Positions 23,196 to 31,551 of a stretch of 63,798 bases of DNA are shown in pieces. Source of the DNA: Caulobacteraceae bacterium (GTDB lineage Bacteria > Pseudomonadota > Alphaproteobacteria > Caulobacterales > Caulobacteraceae). Within the stretch, counting starts at the first letter, position 1; each line of letters begins with the position of its first letter. Under the pieces are notes generated by a model. The model was not told where the DNA came from and did not search any database. It saw nothing but the letters and a program-made list of their open reading frames with translations. The stretch is from the NCBI GenBank assembly GCA_025352085.1, contig JANXUA010000102.1, forward strand, positions 1 to 63,798, given 5' to 3'. Position numbers and translations under genes: made by a program.

Positions 23196-25604
23196 ATGAC
23201 CAGAATCCTCACCTTCGTCGGCGTCCTAGCCGTCGCGTTCGCGCTGTTCTACGTCGCCGCTAAAACCCCCGATCCGAAACCGACCAACGCGCCACAAACC
23301 GAATTTTCCGCAGGTCGGGCCATGGTCGATATCGCCGCCATGGCGCAGGTTCCCCACCCGATCGGCTCGCCGGCCAACGCTCAGGTGCGCGACTATCTGG
23401 TGAAACGAATGACGGCGATCGGCCTCTCGCCGCGGGTGATGCGCGCCGAAAGCCATGGCGCGCGGCGGTTCAACGGCGCCGATTATGTTTCGGGGGCCGA
23501 CGTCGAGAATGTCATCGGCCTTCTGCCCGGGCGCGACCCCACCGCCCCGGCGCTCGCGCTGATGGCGCACTATGACAGTGTGCCCGGATCGCCCGGCGCG
23601 GCGGACGACATCACCGGCGTCGCCGACCTGCTCGAAATTGTGCGCGCGATCAAGGCGCAAGGCACGCCGGCGCGTGACGTAGTGGTGGCGATCACCGATG
23701 GCGAGGAGGCCGGACTGCTCGGCGCGCGGGCCTTTTTTGCAGCCGATCCCGTGGCCAAGCACGTCGGTATCGTCATGAATCTGGAGTCGCGCGGCGGCGG
23801 CGGCCGCGCGGCCATGTTCGAGACTGGGGCGGACAATGGCGCGGTGATCGATCTCTTTGGGCGCACGGCGTCGTCGTCCAACGCCAACGCCCTGACCGCC
23901 TATGTCTACAAGCTCCTGCCCAACGACACCGATTTCAGCGTCGCGCGGGCGCACGAGCTGACCGGCCTGAACTACGCCTTCACCGGTCGGCAGTTCGACT
24001 ATCATTCGCCCAGCTCCACCGTCGCGGCGCTCGATCAGGGCTCGGTGCAACAGATGGGCGATCAGGCGATCGGCCCCGCCCGCGCGCTGGCGTTCGCGGC
24101 GACGCTGCCCGGAAAGGCGCCCGACGCCGTCTACAGCGATCTTTTCGGCCTCGTCGTCGTCGCCTATCCGGCTTGGGGCGGATGGCTCGTCCTGGCCGCC
24201 GCCGTGGGCCTGATGATCGTCGGCCGGCGCCGCGCCGCCCTGGAGGCGGACGATTCATGGGTTGATGTCCTGCAAGGCGTCGGCGCGGGTTTCCTGCTCC
24301 TGGCCGGCGCGGCCCTGTTGTTACTGCTGACCCGCCATGTCACCGGCGTGGGCGGCGGCTGGCTCGGTTACCGCCCGCTACTGGCCCGTTTTGCGCCCTT
24401 CGAGATCGCGATGGCGCTGACCGGTGTCGCCGCCCTGCTGATCGTCGGCGCCGCGGTTCAGCGCGGCGAAATGCGGCTGGCGCTCGGCGTCGGCGCCCTT
24501 GTGGCGGCCGGAGCGGCTTGGGCCTTGGGCGATTTTGACACCGCGGCCCTGATCGTCGGGGCCGTCATCGCGGTCCTGACGGTGCTGGTGGTCGGTCGAC
24601 CGGGACGACCCACGGGAACCTGGCTTGGCCTGACCCTGACCGGCCTGATCGGCGCCCTGACGGTGCAGATCATCGCGCCGACGGCGGCCTTCGTTATCGC
24701 CTGGCCGGTGCTGGCGGCAAGTGTGTGCGCCGCCTTGACCGGCTGGGGCACGCGGCGCGGCGTTACGACGGGACTCCCCGCGCTGATCATCGTTATCTTG
24801 AGCCTGGCTTGGCTGGGCGGCTTGTTTCACGCCCTGCTGCAGGGCCTGGACGTCGCCGAGGGCCCCGCCCTGGTGGTCTGGCTGGCGGCCATGCTGATCT
24901 GGCCCCTGACCCAGCTGGGTGAAACCGAACGCGCCTGGGGCTGGGCCCCGGCCGGGCTCGCCCTAGCCGGCGGGCTGGGCGTCGCCTTTTGGCTCAATCT
25001 GACGCCGCCGTGGACGCCGCGCCACCCCGACGCCACCGAGCCGCTCTATGTCGTCGAAGAAAGCGGCAAGGCCTGGCGTGTCGCGCCCCGGCCCCTCGCC
25101 CCGTGGACCATGAAGGTTCTGGTCGCCGACGGCGGCGCCTATGAAGAGCGCGCCTTTCCCGGCGTGTCCGTACCCGGCGTCCCTTCCGCCCAATTTGGCG
25201 GAGCGCCCGCCCGCGCCGTGGCGACGCCGGCCCGCGACGTAACCGTGACGCGGGGCGCGGACGGAACCGTCACCGTCCACGCCGTCCCGCCGCCGGGCGC
25301 CGCCGCCCTCAACCTCGACCTGAAGGTGAGTTCGCCCGTCACCGGCGTCACCGTCGCCGGCAAGCCGACAGCCGGCCTTACTCACCCCGGCGAATGGACG
25401 CACCTGCGCTGGCAGGCCGCGCCCGAGGGGGTAACCCTGACGTTCAGACCGACCGGGCCCGGCGCGATCAGCCTCGACTACGGCATGGTGCTGGACCACT
25501 GGCCCGTCGACGCCAGACCCCTGCCCGCCATGCCGCCGAGCGTCATGGCCTGGGATCGGTCCGGATCAACCGTTCTGGTGGGAACGCGCACTCTGACCTG
25601 GTGA
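23196..25604 (+). CDS. M28 family zinc peptidase with C-terminal membrane domain
   Basis: 802 aa. ATG 23196 is preferred to the GTG at 23193 because of spacing from AAGGA. One N-terminal membrane helix (ILTFVGVLAVAFALFYVAA) is followed by the M28 aminopeptidase domain. The metal ligands can be followed: ALMAHYDSVPGSPGAADDIT, AITDGEEAGLLGA, MNLESRGGGG and QFDYHSPSST. From about residue 320 to 610 there are eight or nine hydrophobic helices, then a periplasmic beta domain. The layout is that of the membrane-bound M28 peptidases related to the yeast vacuolar Pff1. It probably trims peptides outside the inner membrane; the substrate is unknown. Confidence 0.9.
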   Translation: MTRILTFVGVLAVAFALFYVAAKTPDPKPTNAPQTEFSAGRAMVDIAAMAQVPHPIGSPANAQVRDYLVKRMTAIGLSPRVMRAESHGARRFNGADYVSGADVENVIGLLPGRDPTAPALALMAHYDSVPGSPGAADDITGVADLLEIVRAIKAQGTPARDVVVAITDGEEAGLLGARAFFAADPVAKHVGIVMNLESRGGGGRAAMFETGADNGAVIDLFGRTASSSNANALTAYVYKLLPNDTDFSVARAHELTGLNYAFTGRQFDYHSPSSTVAALDQGSVQQMGDQAIGPARALAFAATLPGKAPDAVYSDLFGLVVVAYPAWGGWLVLAAAVGLMIVGRRRAALEADDSWVDVLQGVGAGFLLLAGAALLLLLTRHVTGVGGGWLGYRPLLARFAPFEIAMALTGVAALLIVGAAVQRGEMRLALGVGALVAAGAAWALGDFDTAALIVGAVIAVLTVLVVGRPGRPTGTWLGLTLTGLIGALTVQIIAPTAAFVIAWPVLAASVCAALTGWGTRRGVTTGLPALIIVILSLAWLGGLFHALLQGLDVAEGPALVVWLAAMLIWPLTQLGETERAWGWAPAGLALAGGLGVAFWLNLTPPWTPRHPDATEPLYVVEESGKAWRVAPRPLAPWTMKVLVADGGAYEERAFPGVSVPGVPSAQFGGAPARAVATPARDVTVTRGADGTVTVHAVPPPGAAALNLDLKVSSPVTGVTVAGKPTAGLTHPGEWTHLRWQAAPEGVTLTFRPTGPGAISLDYGMVLDHWPVDARPLPAMPPSVMAWDRSGSTVLVGTRTLTW

Positions 25605-25613
25605 TCACACCCC

Positions 25614-26969
25614 TTAAAACTGGGCGTGCACCCGCGCCGAGACGATCGACACCGGGCCGCGGTCGCGGTTGTAGGCCGGGCTATTGACGAACTGATAGTC
25701 GAGTGTGATCCGCGCGGGGCCGACCGGGGCAAAACTGTAGTAGGTCTCCAGAATACCCTCCGGGCCCGGATGCGGCAGCTGGCCGTCGCCGACCAGAATG
25801 CCCAGACCCCCCGCGGCGAGATAGCGTCGATGGGCGTCGGAAATGCCGTTCATCACGCCGGCGAATCCTATCGCGTCGGCCTTGCGCCCCCACGCGGCGC
25901 CCTTCAGTGACACACCCGCGGAGACCGTGCGGTCGATATCGGTGAATTCATAGCTCTCATACCGACCGTCGCTGACCCCGGCGCGGGCGAACACGCCCAA
26001 GGAGTCGGTAATCTGCTGCTGGAGATTGGCGCTGACGCCGGCGCGGCTGCTATAATGGCGGACATCGGTGACGTTCGGCGTCGCGCCCGTCGCCAGGCCC
26101 AGCCGCACGGCGCCATCGAAGGTCGCCATCCTTCCGCGGCTGAGAAAGCCGGTGACCTTCAATGTCCCCGGCTTGCCTCTGATCGTATGGCGGTGGTCGA
26201 TTTCGCCCAGCATCTGAAACTGGCCGAACGATTTTTCCAGCACTTCGCTATTGGGCGCCACCGACAGGTTAAAAGCGCCGGCCCGCGCCGTCCAACGTCC
26301 CTGATACCATTCCACCGCGCCGCCAGTGGAATAGCCCCAGGCGTCGGCGGCGTAGTCGAAGCTGCCGGTGTCGATCAGCGACCAGTTCATGAAATCGCCG
26401 CGCGGATCGTGGGCGAAGTCATTGGCATCAAAGATGTCGGTGACGGAAAACTTGCCGAGCGTCATCACCAGGCGATTGGCCGATTGCCGGCTGCGCAGAT
26501 GCATGGGATCGGCATCGACCGCCTCGCTCTGGCCACCCAGGTCGATGGTCTGGCGAATGAAGGCGCGCTGCAGGCGCACATAGGGCGCCGCCTTGCCGAC
26601 CTTGTAGGCCTCGCCGCTGGAAAAGCCGGCTAGGCCGAGCGTATTGCTCAGGCCAAAGCCCTGATCGACTTCCGGCGTGATCCAGATCTGCGCGCCGCGC
26701 CACGGTCGCGCGCCGACGAACAAGGTGGCGTCGAAGGTCTCGCGTCCGCGCGCCGCCGGATCCAGGCTGTTGGCGCCGCGATAGGGCGACGTGAACGCCA
26801 AGTTCGCCTGATCCTCGAAAGTCGACTGGGCGTGGATGGCGAAATACTGCGGCGGCGCCTCGGGCTCGGCGGTCATTGCGGCCACGGGCGCGGGAAGGAC
26901 CGTCGCCAGAGCCAAAAGCCGCGCGGCGTGACCGCCGATGCGCTCGCGAATGAGTTTGATTGCGATCAA
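25614..26969 (-). CDS. OprB-type carbohydrate porin
   Basis: 451 aa. A signal sequence of about 30 residues (RLLALATVLPAPVAAMTAEP) is followed by YFAIHAQSTFEDQANLAFTS, the typical start of the alphaproteobacterial OprB family, and by alternating amphipathic strands. GARPWRGAQIWITPEVDQGF, ANRLVMTLGKFSVTDIFDAN and the terminal strand VSIVSARVHAQF (aromatic last residue) are further marks of an outer-membrane barrel. It likely admits sugars or other small solutes. It converges on the M28 peptidase gene with only 9 bases between stops. Its promoter lies in the 299-base region shared with the divergent padR gene. Confidence 0.85.
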   Translation of the reverse strand: MIAIKLIRERIGGHAARLLALATVLPAPVAAMTAEPEAPPQYFAIHAQSTFEDQANLAFTSPYRGANSLDPAARGRETFDATLFVGARPWRGAQIWITPEVDQGFGLSNTLGLAGFSSGEAYKVGKAAPYVRLQRAFIRQTIDLGGQSEAVDADPMHLRSRQSANRLVMTLGKFSVTDIFDANDFAHDPRGDFMNWSLIDTGSFDYAADAWGYSTGGAVEWYQGRWTARAGAFNLSVAPNSEVLEKSFGQFQMLGEIDHRHTIRGKPGTLKVTGFLSRGRMATFDGAVRLGLATGATPNVTDVRHYSSRAGVSANLQQQITDSLGVFARAGVSDGRYESYEFTDIDRTVSAGVSLKGAAWGRKADAIGFAGVMNGISDAHRRYLAAGGLGILVGDGQLPHPGPEGILETYYSFAPVGPARITLDYQFVNSPAYNRDRGPVSIVSARVHAQF

Positions 26970-27175
26970 ATCGGCACTCTAGCGTTCATGAATGACGGTT
27001 CCGCAAACCCGCGACCTCAACAAGGGTTGCCGCGGTCGGTGAGTGTCGCAATATACTATAGGGGACTATATATTCAAGACGGAATAAGCAGCTTCGCACC
27101 GCGTCAAAAGCCCCGTCCACATGCGCCGGGGGATTATTTTTCAAAAAAGGGGCTTGCAAAGTTCGACACAAGTTC

Positions 27176-27200
27176 GATATATCAATCATTCCGATATATC
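27176..27200 (+). promoter_or_regulatory. Tandem GATATATC palindromes upstream of padR
   Basis: Two perfect 8-base palindromes, GATATATC, lie at 27176-27183 and 27193-27200, 17 bases apart centre to centre, 69 bases before the padR start. A further AT-rich imperfect dyad (AATATACTATAG, then ACTATATATT) lies near 27049-27075. PadR proteins commonly bind AT-rich palindromes near their own promoters, so autoregulation is inferred. The rest of 26970-27268 shows no gene. Confidence 0.45.
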
Positions 27201-27268
27201 TCGGAGGATTCTGAAAGATACGAAAACCAATGCATCACTGCAAACCAGGACTCCGCGAACGCGGCGTC

Positions 27269-27820
27269 ATGCATTCCAGAGGCGACCATTTCAAACGTTA
27301 CCTGCACGATCGCGCCATGCGCGGAACCCGTCGCCATGCCGGCGGCGGACGCTTTTTTGACCAGGGCGATCTGCGCTGGGTCATCCTCAAGCTGATCAGC
27401 GAAAAGCCGAGCCACGGCTATGAATTGATCCGCGCGATCGAAGAACGCCTCGGCGGCGCCTATAGCCCCAGCCCCGGCGTGGTCTATCCTACTCTGACCC
27501 TGCTCGAAGACCTCGGCTACATCACCGCCGCCCAGAGCGACGGGGCCAAGAAGGCCTTCAGCATCACCCCCGAAGGCGCGACCGCGCTGGCGGACAATTC
27601 CGCTTCGGTGGACTCGATCTTCCAGCGCATCGCGGCGATCGCCGAGCGCGTTGGCGGCGGCCCCGCGCCGCAGATCATCCGGGCGATGGAAAACCTGCGC
27701 ATGGCGCTTAGGCTCAAGCTCGAGCGCGGCAAACTCGCCGACGCCGACGTCGGGCGCATCACCGCCGCCCTCGACGCCGCCGTGAAAGAGATCGAGCGCG
27801 ACGAACCCAAGAGCGCCTGA
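27269..27820 (+). CDS. PadR family transcriptional regulator
   Basis: 183 aa from ATG 27269; the start is uncertain because no good ribosome-binding site is visible, and ATG 27317 is an alternative. The N-terminus is basic and His/Gly-rich (HDRAMRGTRRHAGGGRFFDQ), as in the Gly-rich PadR subgroup. The winged helix is clear: DLRWVILKLISEKPSHGYEL, then YSPSPGVVYPTLTLLEDLGY and GAKKAFSITPEGATAL. A C-terminal helical dimerisation part follows. It is probably a ligand-responsive repressor. The gene is followed after 5 bases by a ferredoxin gene, which it likely controls with itself. Confidence 0.88.
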   Translation: MHSRGDHFKRYLHDRAMRGTRRHAGGGRFFDQGDLRWVILKLISEKPSHGYELIRAIEERLGGAYSPSPGVVYPTLTLLEDLGYITAAQSDGAKKAFSITPEGATALADNSASVDSIFQRIAAIAERVGGGPAPQIIRAMENLRMALRLKLERGKLADADVGRITAALDAAVKEIERDEPKSA

Positions 27821-27825
27821 GGCCC

Positions 27826-28122
27826 ATGACCGACGGCGCCGTTGCGGACGTCTGCCGACAGCCCGCCGGCGTCGCCCGGCCGGTTGTCGACGGCGACCGG
27901 TGCGAGGGCAAGGCCGATTGCCTAAACGTCTTCCCGTTCGACGTGTTCGAGATCCGCAAGCTGACGCCGGAAGAGAACCGCGCCCTCCCGTGGATGGTGA
28001 GGTTCAAGGTGGCGGCCCACGGCGGCCGGCAGGCCCTCGTGGTCCGGCCCGATCAGCGCCACGCCTGCGGCCTGTGCGTCGCCGCCTGCCCGGAGAAGGC
28101 GATAAGGCTGGCGCGGGGGTGA
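27826..28122 (+). CDS. Ferredoxin-like protein with degenerate Fe-S cysteines
   Basis: 98 aa. Two ferredoxin motifs are recognisable: CEGKADCLNVFPFDVFEI (C26, C32) and RHACGLCVAACPEKAIRL (C81, C84, C88). In the usual family members the first motif ends in CP, and the second begins with a Cys two residues before the next one. Here these are Phe36 (codon TTC) and Arg78 (codon CGC), each one base away from a Cys codon. By the normal crossed wiring both lost residues belong to the same cluster, leaving three ligands for the other. It may carry one reduced cluster. Co-transcribed with padR; the redox partner is unknown. Confidence 0.8.
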   Translation: MTDGAVADVCRQPAGVARPVVDGDRCEGKADCLNVFPFDVFEIRKLTPEENRALPWMVRFKVAAHGGRQALVVRPDQRHACGLCVAACPEKAIRLARG

Positions 28123-28123
28123 C

Positions 28124-28315
28124 CCTCCCTCCCCTTTATGGGGAGGGTCGAGACGGAGCGGAGCGAAGTCCGGGGTGGGGAAGTCTCCGCCATCACCAAA
28201 GCCATCGCGCTTTACGATCGCTCCCCACCCGTCTTGTCGCGGAGCCTGTCCTCGGGCGCGCGCTTCGCGCGACCCGGAGGCGACAATCCTCCTTACCCAT
28301 AAAGGGGAGGGAGAT
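28124..28315. repeat. Long palindromic element between convergent genes
   Basis: The left arm CTCCCTCCCCTTTATGGGGA and the right arm near 28288-28314 (ACCCATAAAGGGGAGGGAG) are inverted repeats enclosing about 140 bases with inner complementary blocks (GGGGTGGGGAAG and CTCCCCACCC). It fills the gap between the ferredoxin and alcohol dehydrogenase stop codons and may stop transcription from both sides. Confidence 0.7.
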
Positions 28316-28322
28316 TCTGTTC

Positions 28323-29408
28323 CTAAGCTTCGAACACGATCACCGACCTCGCGATCTGGCCGGTTTTCATCTCGGCGAAGGCGTCGTTGACGTCTTCGAG
28401 CTTGATGCGGCGGGAGATCATTTCGTCGAGTTTGAGCTTGCCGGCCATGTACATGTCGACCAGCCGGGGCATGTCGACCGGGAAGTGGTTGGAGCCCATC
28501 AGCGAGCCCTGCAGCTTCTTTTCGCCCAGGAACAGATGACCGGCGATTTCGATCGACTGACCGACCGGGATCATGCCGATCACATTACAGGTGCCGCCGC
28601 GCCGCAGCATGCCGAAGGCCTGTTCGGTGGTGACCTTGAGGCCGACCGCCTCGAAGCTGTGCTGCACCCCGCCGCCGGTCATATCCACGACCTTCTTCAC
28701 CGCGTCGCCATCGGCGGCGCAGACAAAGTCGGTGGCGCCGAACTGCTTGGCGAGGTTGTCCTTGCCCAGCGACATGTCGACGGCGATGATCCGGCTGGCG
28801 CCGGCGATGGCCGCGCCGTTGATCGCCGCCAGACCCACGCCGCCGCAGCCGATCACCGCGACGGTGTCGCCGGGGCGCACATTGGAGGTGTGGAACACCG
28901 AACACACCCCGGTCAGCACGCCGCAGCCGATCAGGGCGGCGCGATCGAGCGGCATGTCCTTGCGGATGGCGACGCAGGCGTGCTCGTGAATCAGCATCTG
29001 CTCGGCGAAGCTGGAAAGATTGAGAAACTGCGTCATCGGGCCGCTGGCGTTCGAGAGCCTCGGCGCCTCGTCCGGCCCGCGCTTGGTGTCGGAACTGACG
29101 CACAGGCTCATCCGGCCGGTCAGGCATGACTCGCAATGGCCGCAATAGGCCGACAGGCAGGTGATCACATGGTCGCCGACCTTCACCGTACGCACTTCCG
29201 AACCGATCTGCTCGACGACGCCGGCGCTCTCATGGCCCAGCACCGCCGGCAGGGGGTAGGGATAGGACCCTTCGATGAAATGCAGGTCGGAATGGCAGAC
29301 GCCGGCGGCGGCGGTGCGGATCAACACTTCATGCGGGCCGGGCTTGTGGATCTGGACGTCCTCAATCTGGAGGGGCGTGCGCACCTCTCGCAAAACCGCT
29401 GCCTTCAT
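28323..29408 (-). CDS. Zinc-dependent alcohol dehydrogenase (class III / NDMA-dependent type)
   Basis: 361 aa starting MKAAVLREVRTPLQIEDVQI. Catalytic zinc ligands are in AAGVCHSDLHFIEG and LPAVLGHESAGVVEQIG. The structural zinc lobe is CGHCESCLTGRMSLC. The NAD-binding fold is VAVIGCGGVGLAAINGAAIA, followed by IIAVDMS with an acidic residue that favours NAD(H). The sequence lies nearest to the S-(hydroxymethyl)glutathione dehydrogenase and NDMA-dependent group. The substrate could be formaldehyde adducts or a larger alcohol. It stands alone; the next minus-strand gene upstream (29506-30120) ends about 97 bases away. Confidence 0.92.
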   Translation of the reverse strand: MKAAVLREVRTPLQIEDVQIHKPGPHEVLIRTAAAGVCHSDLHFIEGSYPYPLPAVLGHESAGVVEQIGSEVRTVKVGDHVITCLSAYCGHCESCLTGRMSLCVSSDTKRGPDEAPRLSNASGPMTQFLNLSSFAEQMLIHEHACVAIRKDMPLDRAALIGCGVLTGVCSVFHTSNVRPGDTVAVIGCGGVGLAAINGAAIAGASRIIAVDMSLGKDNLAKQFGATDFVCAADGDAVKKVVDMTGGGVQHSFEAVGLKVTTEQAFGMLRRGGTCNVIGMIPVGQSIEIAGHLFLGEKKLQGSLMGSNHFPVDMPRLVDMYMAGKLKLDEMISRRIKLEDVNDAFAEMKTGQIARSVIVFEA

Positions 29409-29505
29409 CGGGACGTCTCCTACCTGCTTAATTGGGGGATGATCCCTAACTTATCGCTGGTCAGGTTGGAAGCGCCAAGGGTGATTCCGCGGCGCGGACC
29501 GGGGT

Positions 29506-30120
29506 TCAAGTAACGCCGGTCTCGATCGCCAGGCGCACCAGATCGGCCGTGCGCGAGACACCGAGCTTGGATTTGATCTGGCTGCAGTTGTTGGCGACGG
29601 TTTTATAGCCGACGCCGACGGCTTCGGCGATTTCGGCCAGGCCCGCGCCCTTGGCGAGCAGGCGCATGATCTCCAGTTCGCGCACCGTCAGGGCGTCGAG
29701 CGGCAGGCCGCCGCCCAGAACAGGCGCCGCCAGGGCCTGGGCGAGCTCGGCCTCGACATAGCGACCGCCGGCCATGACCCTGCGCGCTGCGACCAGAAGC
29801 TCGTCGGGCGAGGCGTTCTTGGTCATATAGCCCGCCGCGCCGGCCTCCAGGGCGCGCTTGGCGTAGAGCGGCTCGGCGTGCATGGAGAGCACCAGAATCG
29901 GGCCCGCGCCCTTCTGGATCATCCGCCGCAGCAACTCCAGCCCGCCGAGGCCCGGCAGGTTGAGGTCGAGCATCACCAGTCGCGGTCTGACCCCCGCCAG
30001 AATGGCCAGGGCGTCGCGGCCATTCGCCGCCTCCAGAATGTCGCCGTCCGCCAAGGGCGCTAGCAGGCGTTTCAGGCCATCGCGTATCAGGGCGTGATCG
30101 TCGATGATGAGGATGGTCAC
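29506..30120 (-). CDS. NarL/FixJ-type two-component response regulator
   Basis: 204 aa. The receiver domain begins MTILIIDDHALIRDGLKRLL, with the phospho-acceptor in LVMLDLNLPGLGGLELLRRM and the conserved Lys in AAGYMTKNASPDEL. A LuxR-type helix-turn-helix follows: LTVRELEIMRLLAKGAGLAE, then VGYKTVANNCSQIKSKLGVS. It overlaps the histidine kinase gene by 4 bases (ATGA) and is surely its partner. Likely targets are the divergent TonB receptor operon and perhaps itself; no repeated binding site could be identified by eye. Confidence 0.94.
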   Translation of the reverse strand: MTILIIDDHALIRDGLKRLLAPLADGDILEAANGRDALAILAGVRPRLVMLDLNLPGLGGLELLRRMIQKGAGPILVLSMHAEPLYAKRALEAGAAGYMTKNASPDELLVAARRVMAGGRYVEAELAQALAAPVLGGGLPLDALTVRELEIMRLLAKGAGLAEIAEAVGVGYKTVANNCSQIKSKLGVSRTADLVRLAIETGVT

Positions 30121-31463
30121 GCGGCGTCCGCCTCCTCGAGATCGTCGGCCGGCTCGCTCCGGGGCAGCAGCGCCGTCAGCTCCCAGCCGGTTGTCCGGCG
30201 CGAGACCGTCAGCTTGCCGTAGGCGGCGGCGACTCGCTCGCGCATGCCGATCAAGCCGAAGCCGACACCATCGGGTTTATCGACCGGAGCGCCGTTGTCG
30301 GTGACCCGCGCGAAAACGACGTCGCCGGCGCCGCGGCCTATCTCGATCTCGATCAGGCTCGGCCGTCCATGCCGGACGGCGTTGTTGAGCGCCTCCTGAA
30401 TCACGCGATAGAGCGTTTCGCGCACCCGATCGGGGATCGTCAGGCTCTCGTCATGGGGAACATTCACCTCAAAACGGATCGCCGGATTGCGGGCGCGCCA
30501 GAACGCCACCAGTTCGTTGATGGCGGCCGCTAGGCCCAGTTCGAAGAGCTCGGTCGGCCGCAGACGGCCCAGAATATCGCGCACGAGACGCTGGATGTGG
30601 GCGACCGCGCCTTCGATCGCCTCGACCTGAACCAGGGCTTCGGCGCTTTGGCCCTCGCCGATCAATCGGCGCGCCATGGCGGCGTCGACATTGGCGGCGA
30701 ACAGATGCGGGCCGATTTCGTCATGCAGGTCGCGCGCCAAATCGGCGCGTTCCTCATCCTGCAAATTGCGCAGCTGATCCTCCAGCGCGTGCGTCTTGGC
30801 CTGCATGGCGCGCAGGCGGTCGACCATGTCATTGACGCCCCACCCCAGCCGCATCAGCTCCAGTGGGCCGGCCTGGCGAACACGCGCGCTGTAGTCGCCC
30901 GATCCGATGCGCACGAAGGCGGCGGAAAACTCGGACAAGGGACGCAGGGCCCGGCCGACGGTAAACCAGACCACGACCGCGCCGAGCAGGAATGAGACGC
31001 TCAAGACACTTATGAGATCGATGAATTCCGCCCAAACGCCGGCGACGTCATTGGTGAACACCGGCGCGAGAACCACCGAGCCGCCGCCGTCAGGACCAGG
31101 CACGGCCACCTGAACCGACTGCACCGGCGGATGAAACAGGTCGGCGAACCAGGCCGGCGGCGGGCGCGCTGGCAGGGGCGCCGATGCGGCGATCCGCTGG
31201 CCCTGACCGCCAATCCAGGCGGCGGCGACGTGCCGATTGCCGTCGAACGAGGCGATCAATCGCGTCAAATCGCGCGCCGGGTGATCCGATCGCGGCAGGG
31301 TTTCGAAGGCGCCGGACAAGGTCTGCCGACCCCCGGCCAGGGCGGCGACCAGCTCTTCGCGCAGCACCTGCTTGGCCTGCCATCCGGCCACGGCCGTCCC
31401 CACCACGGCGCCGAAGAAAAACACCATGGCGATGGCGACGACAACCCGAAGACGTAGCGACAT
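30117..31463 (-). CDS. Sensor histidine kinase (HisKA_3, NarX/UhpB-like)
   Basis: 448 aa. ATG 31463 (MSLRLRVVVAIAMVFFFGAV) has AAGGATG upstream. Two membrane helices enclose a periplasmic domain of about 125 residues. HAMP follows the second (FTVGRALRPLSEFSAAFVRI). The phosphorylated His is in ADLARDLHDEIGPHLFAANV, characteristic of the HisKA_3 group. N and G boxes are VIQEALNNAVRHGRPSLIEI and DGVGFGLIGMRERVAAAYG. It senses an unknown outside signal and passes phosphate to the regulator encoded next. It is divergent from the TonB receptor gene, with only about 90 bases between starts. Confidence 0.93.
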   Translation of the reverse strand: MSLRLRVVVAIAMVFFFGAVVGTAVAGWQAKQVLREELVAALAGGRQTLSGAFETLPRSDHPARDLTRLIASFDGNRHVAAAWIGGQGQRIAASAPLPARPPPAWFADLFHPPVQSVQVAVPGPDGGGSVVLAPVFTNDVAGVWAEFIDLISVLSVSFLLGAVVVWFTVGRALRPLSEFSAAFVRIGSGDYSARVRQAGPLELMRLGWGVNDMVDRLRAMQAKTHALEDQLRNLQDEERADLARDLHDEIGPHLFAANVDAAMARRLIGEGQSAEALVQVEAIEGAVAHIQRLVRDILGRLRPTELFELGLAAAINELVAFWRARNPAIRFEVNVPHDESLTIPDRVRETLYRVIQEALNNAVRHGRPSLIEIEIGRGAGDVVFARVTDNGAPVDKPDGVGFGLIGMRERVAAAYGKLTVSRRTTGWELTALLPRSEPADDLEEADAA

Positions 31464-31551
31464 GGGCGTCATCCTTAATGCGTCGCGCGCCTCGCGCCCA
31501 TGGGGGCGCGGATTTCGGGAAGAATTCCCGACGATAACGGGAACGCCATCC

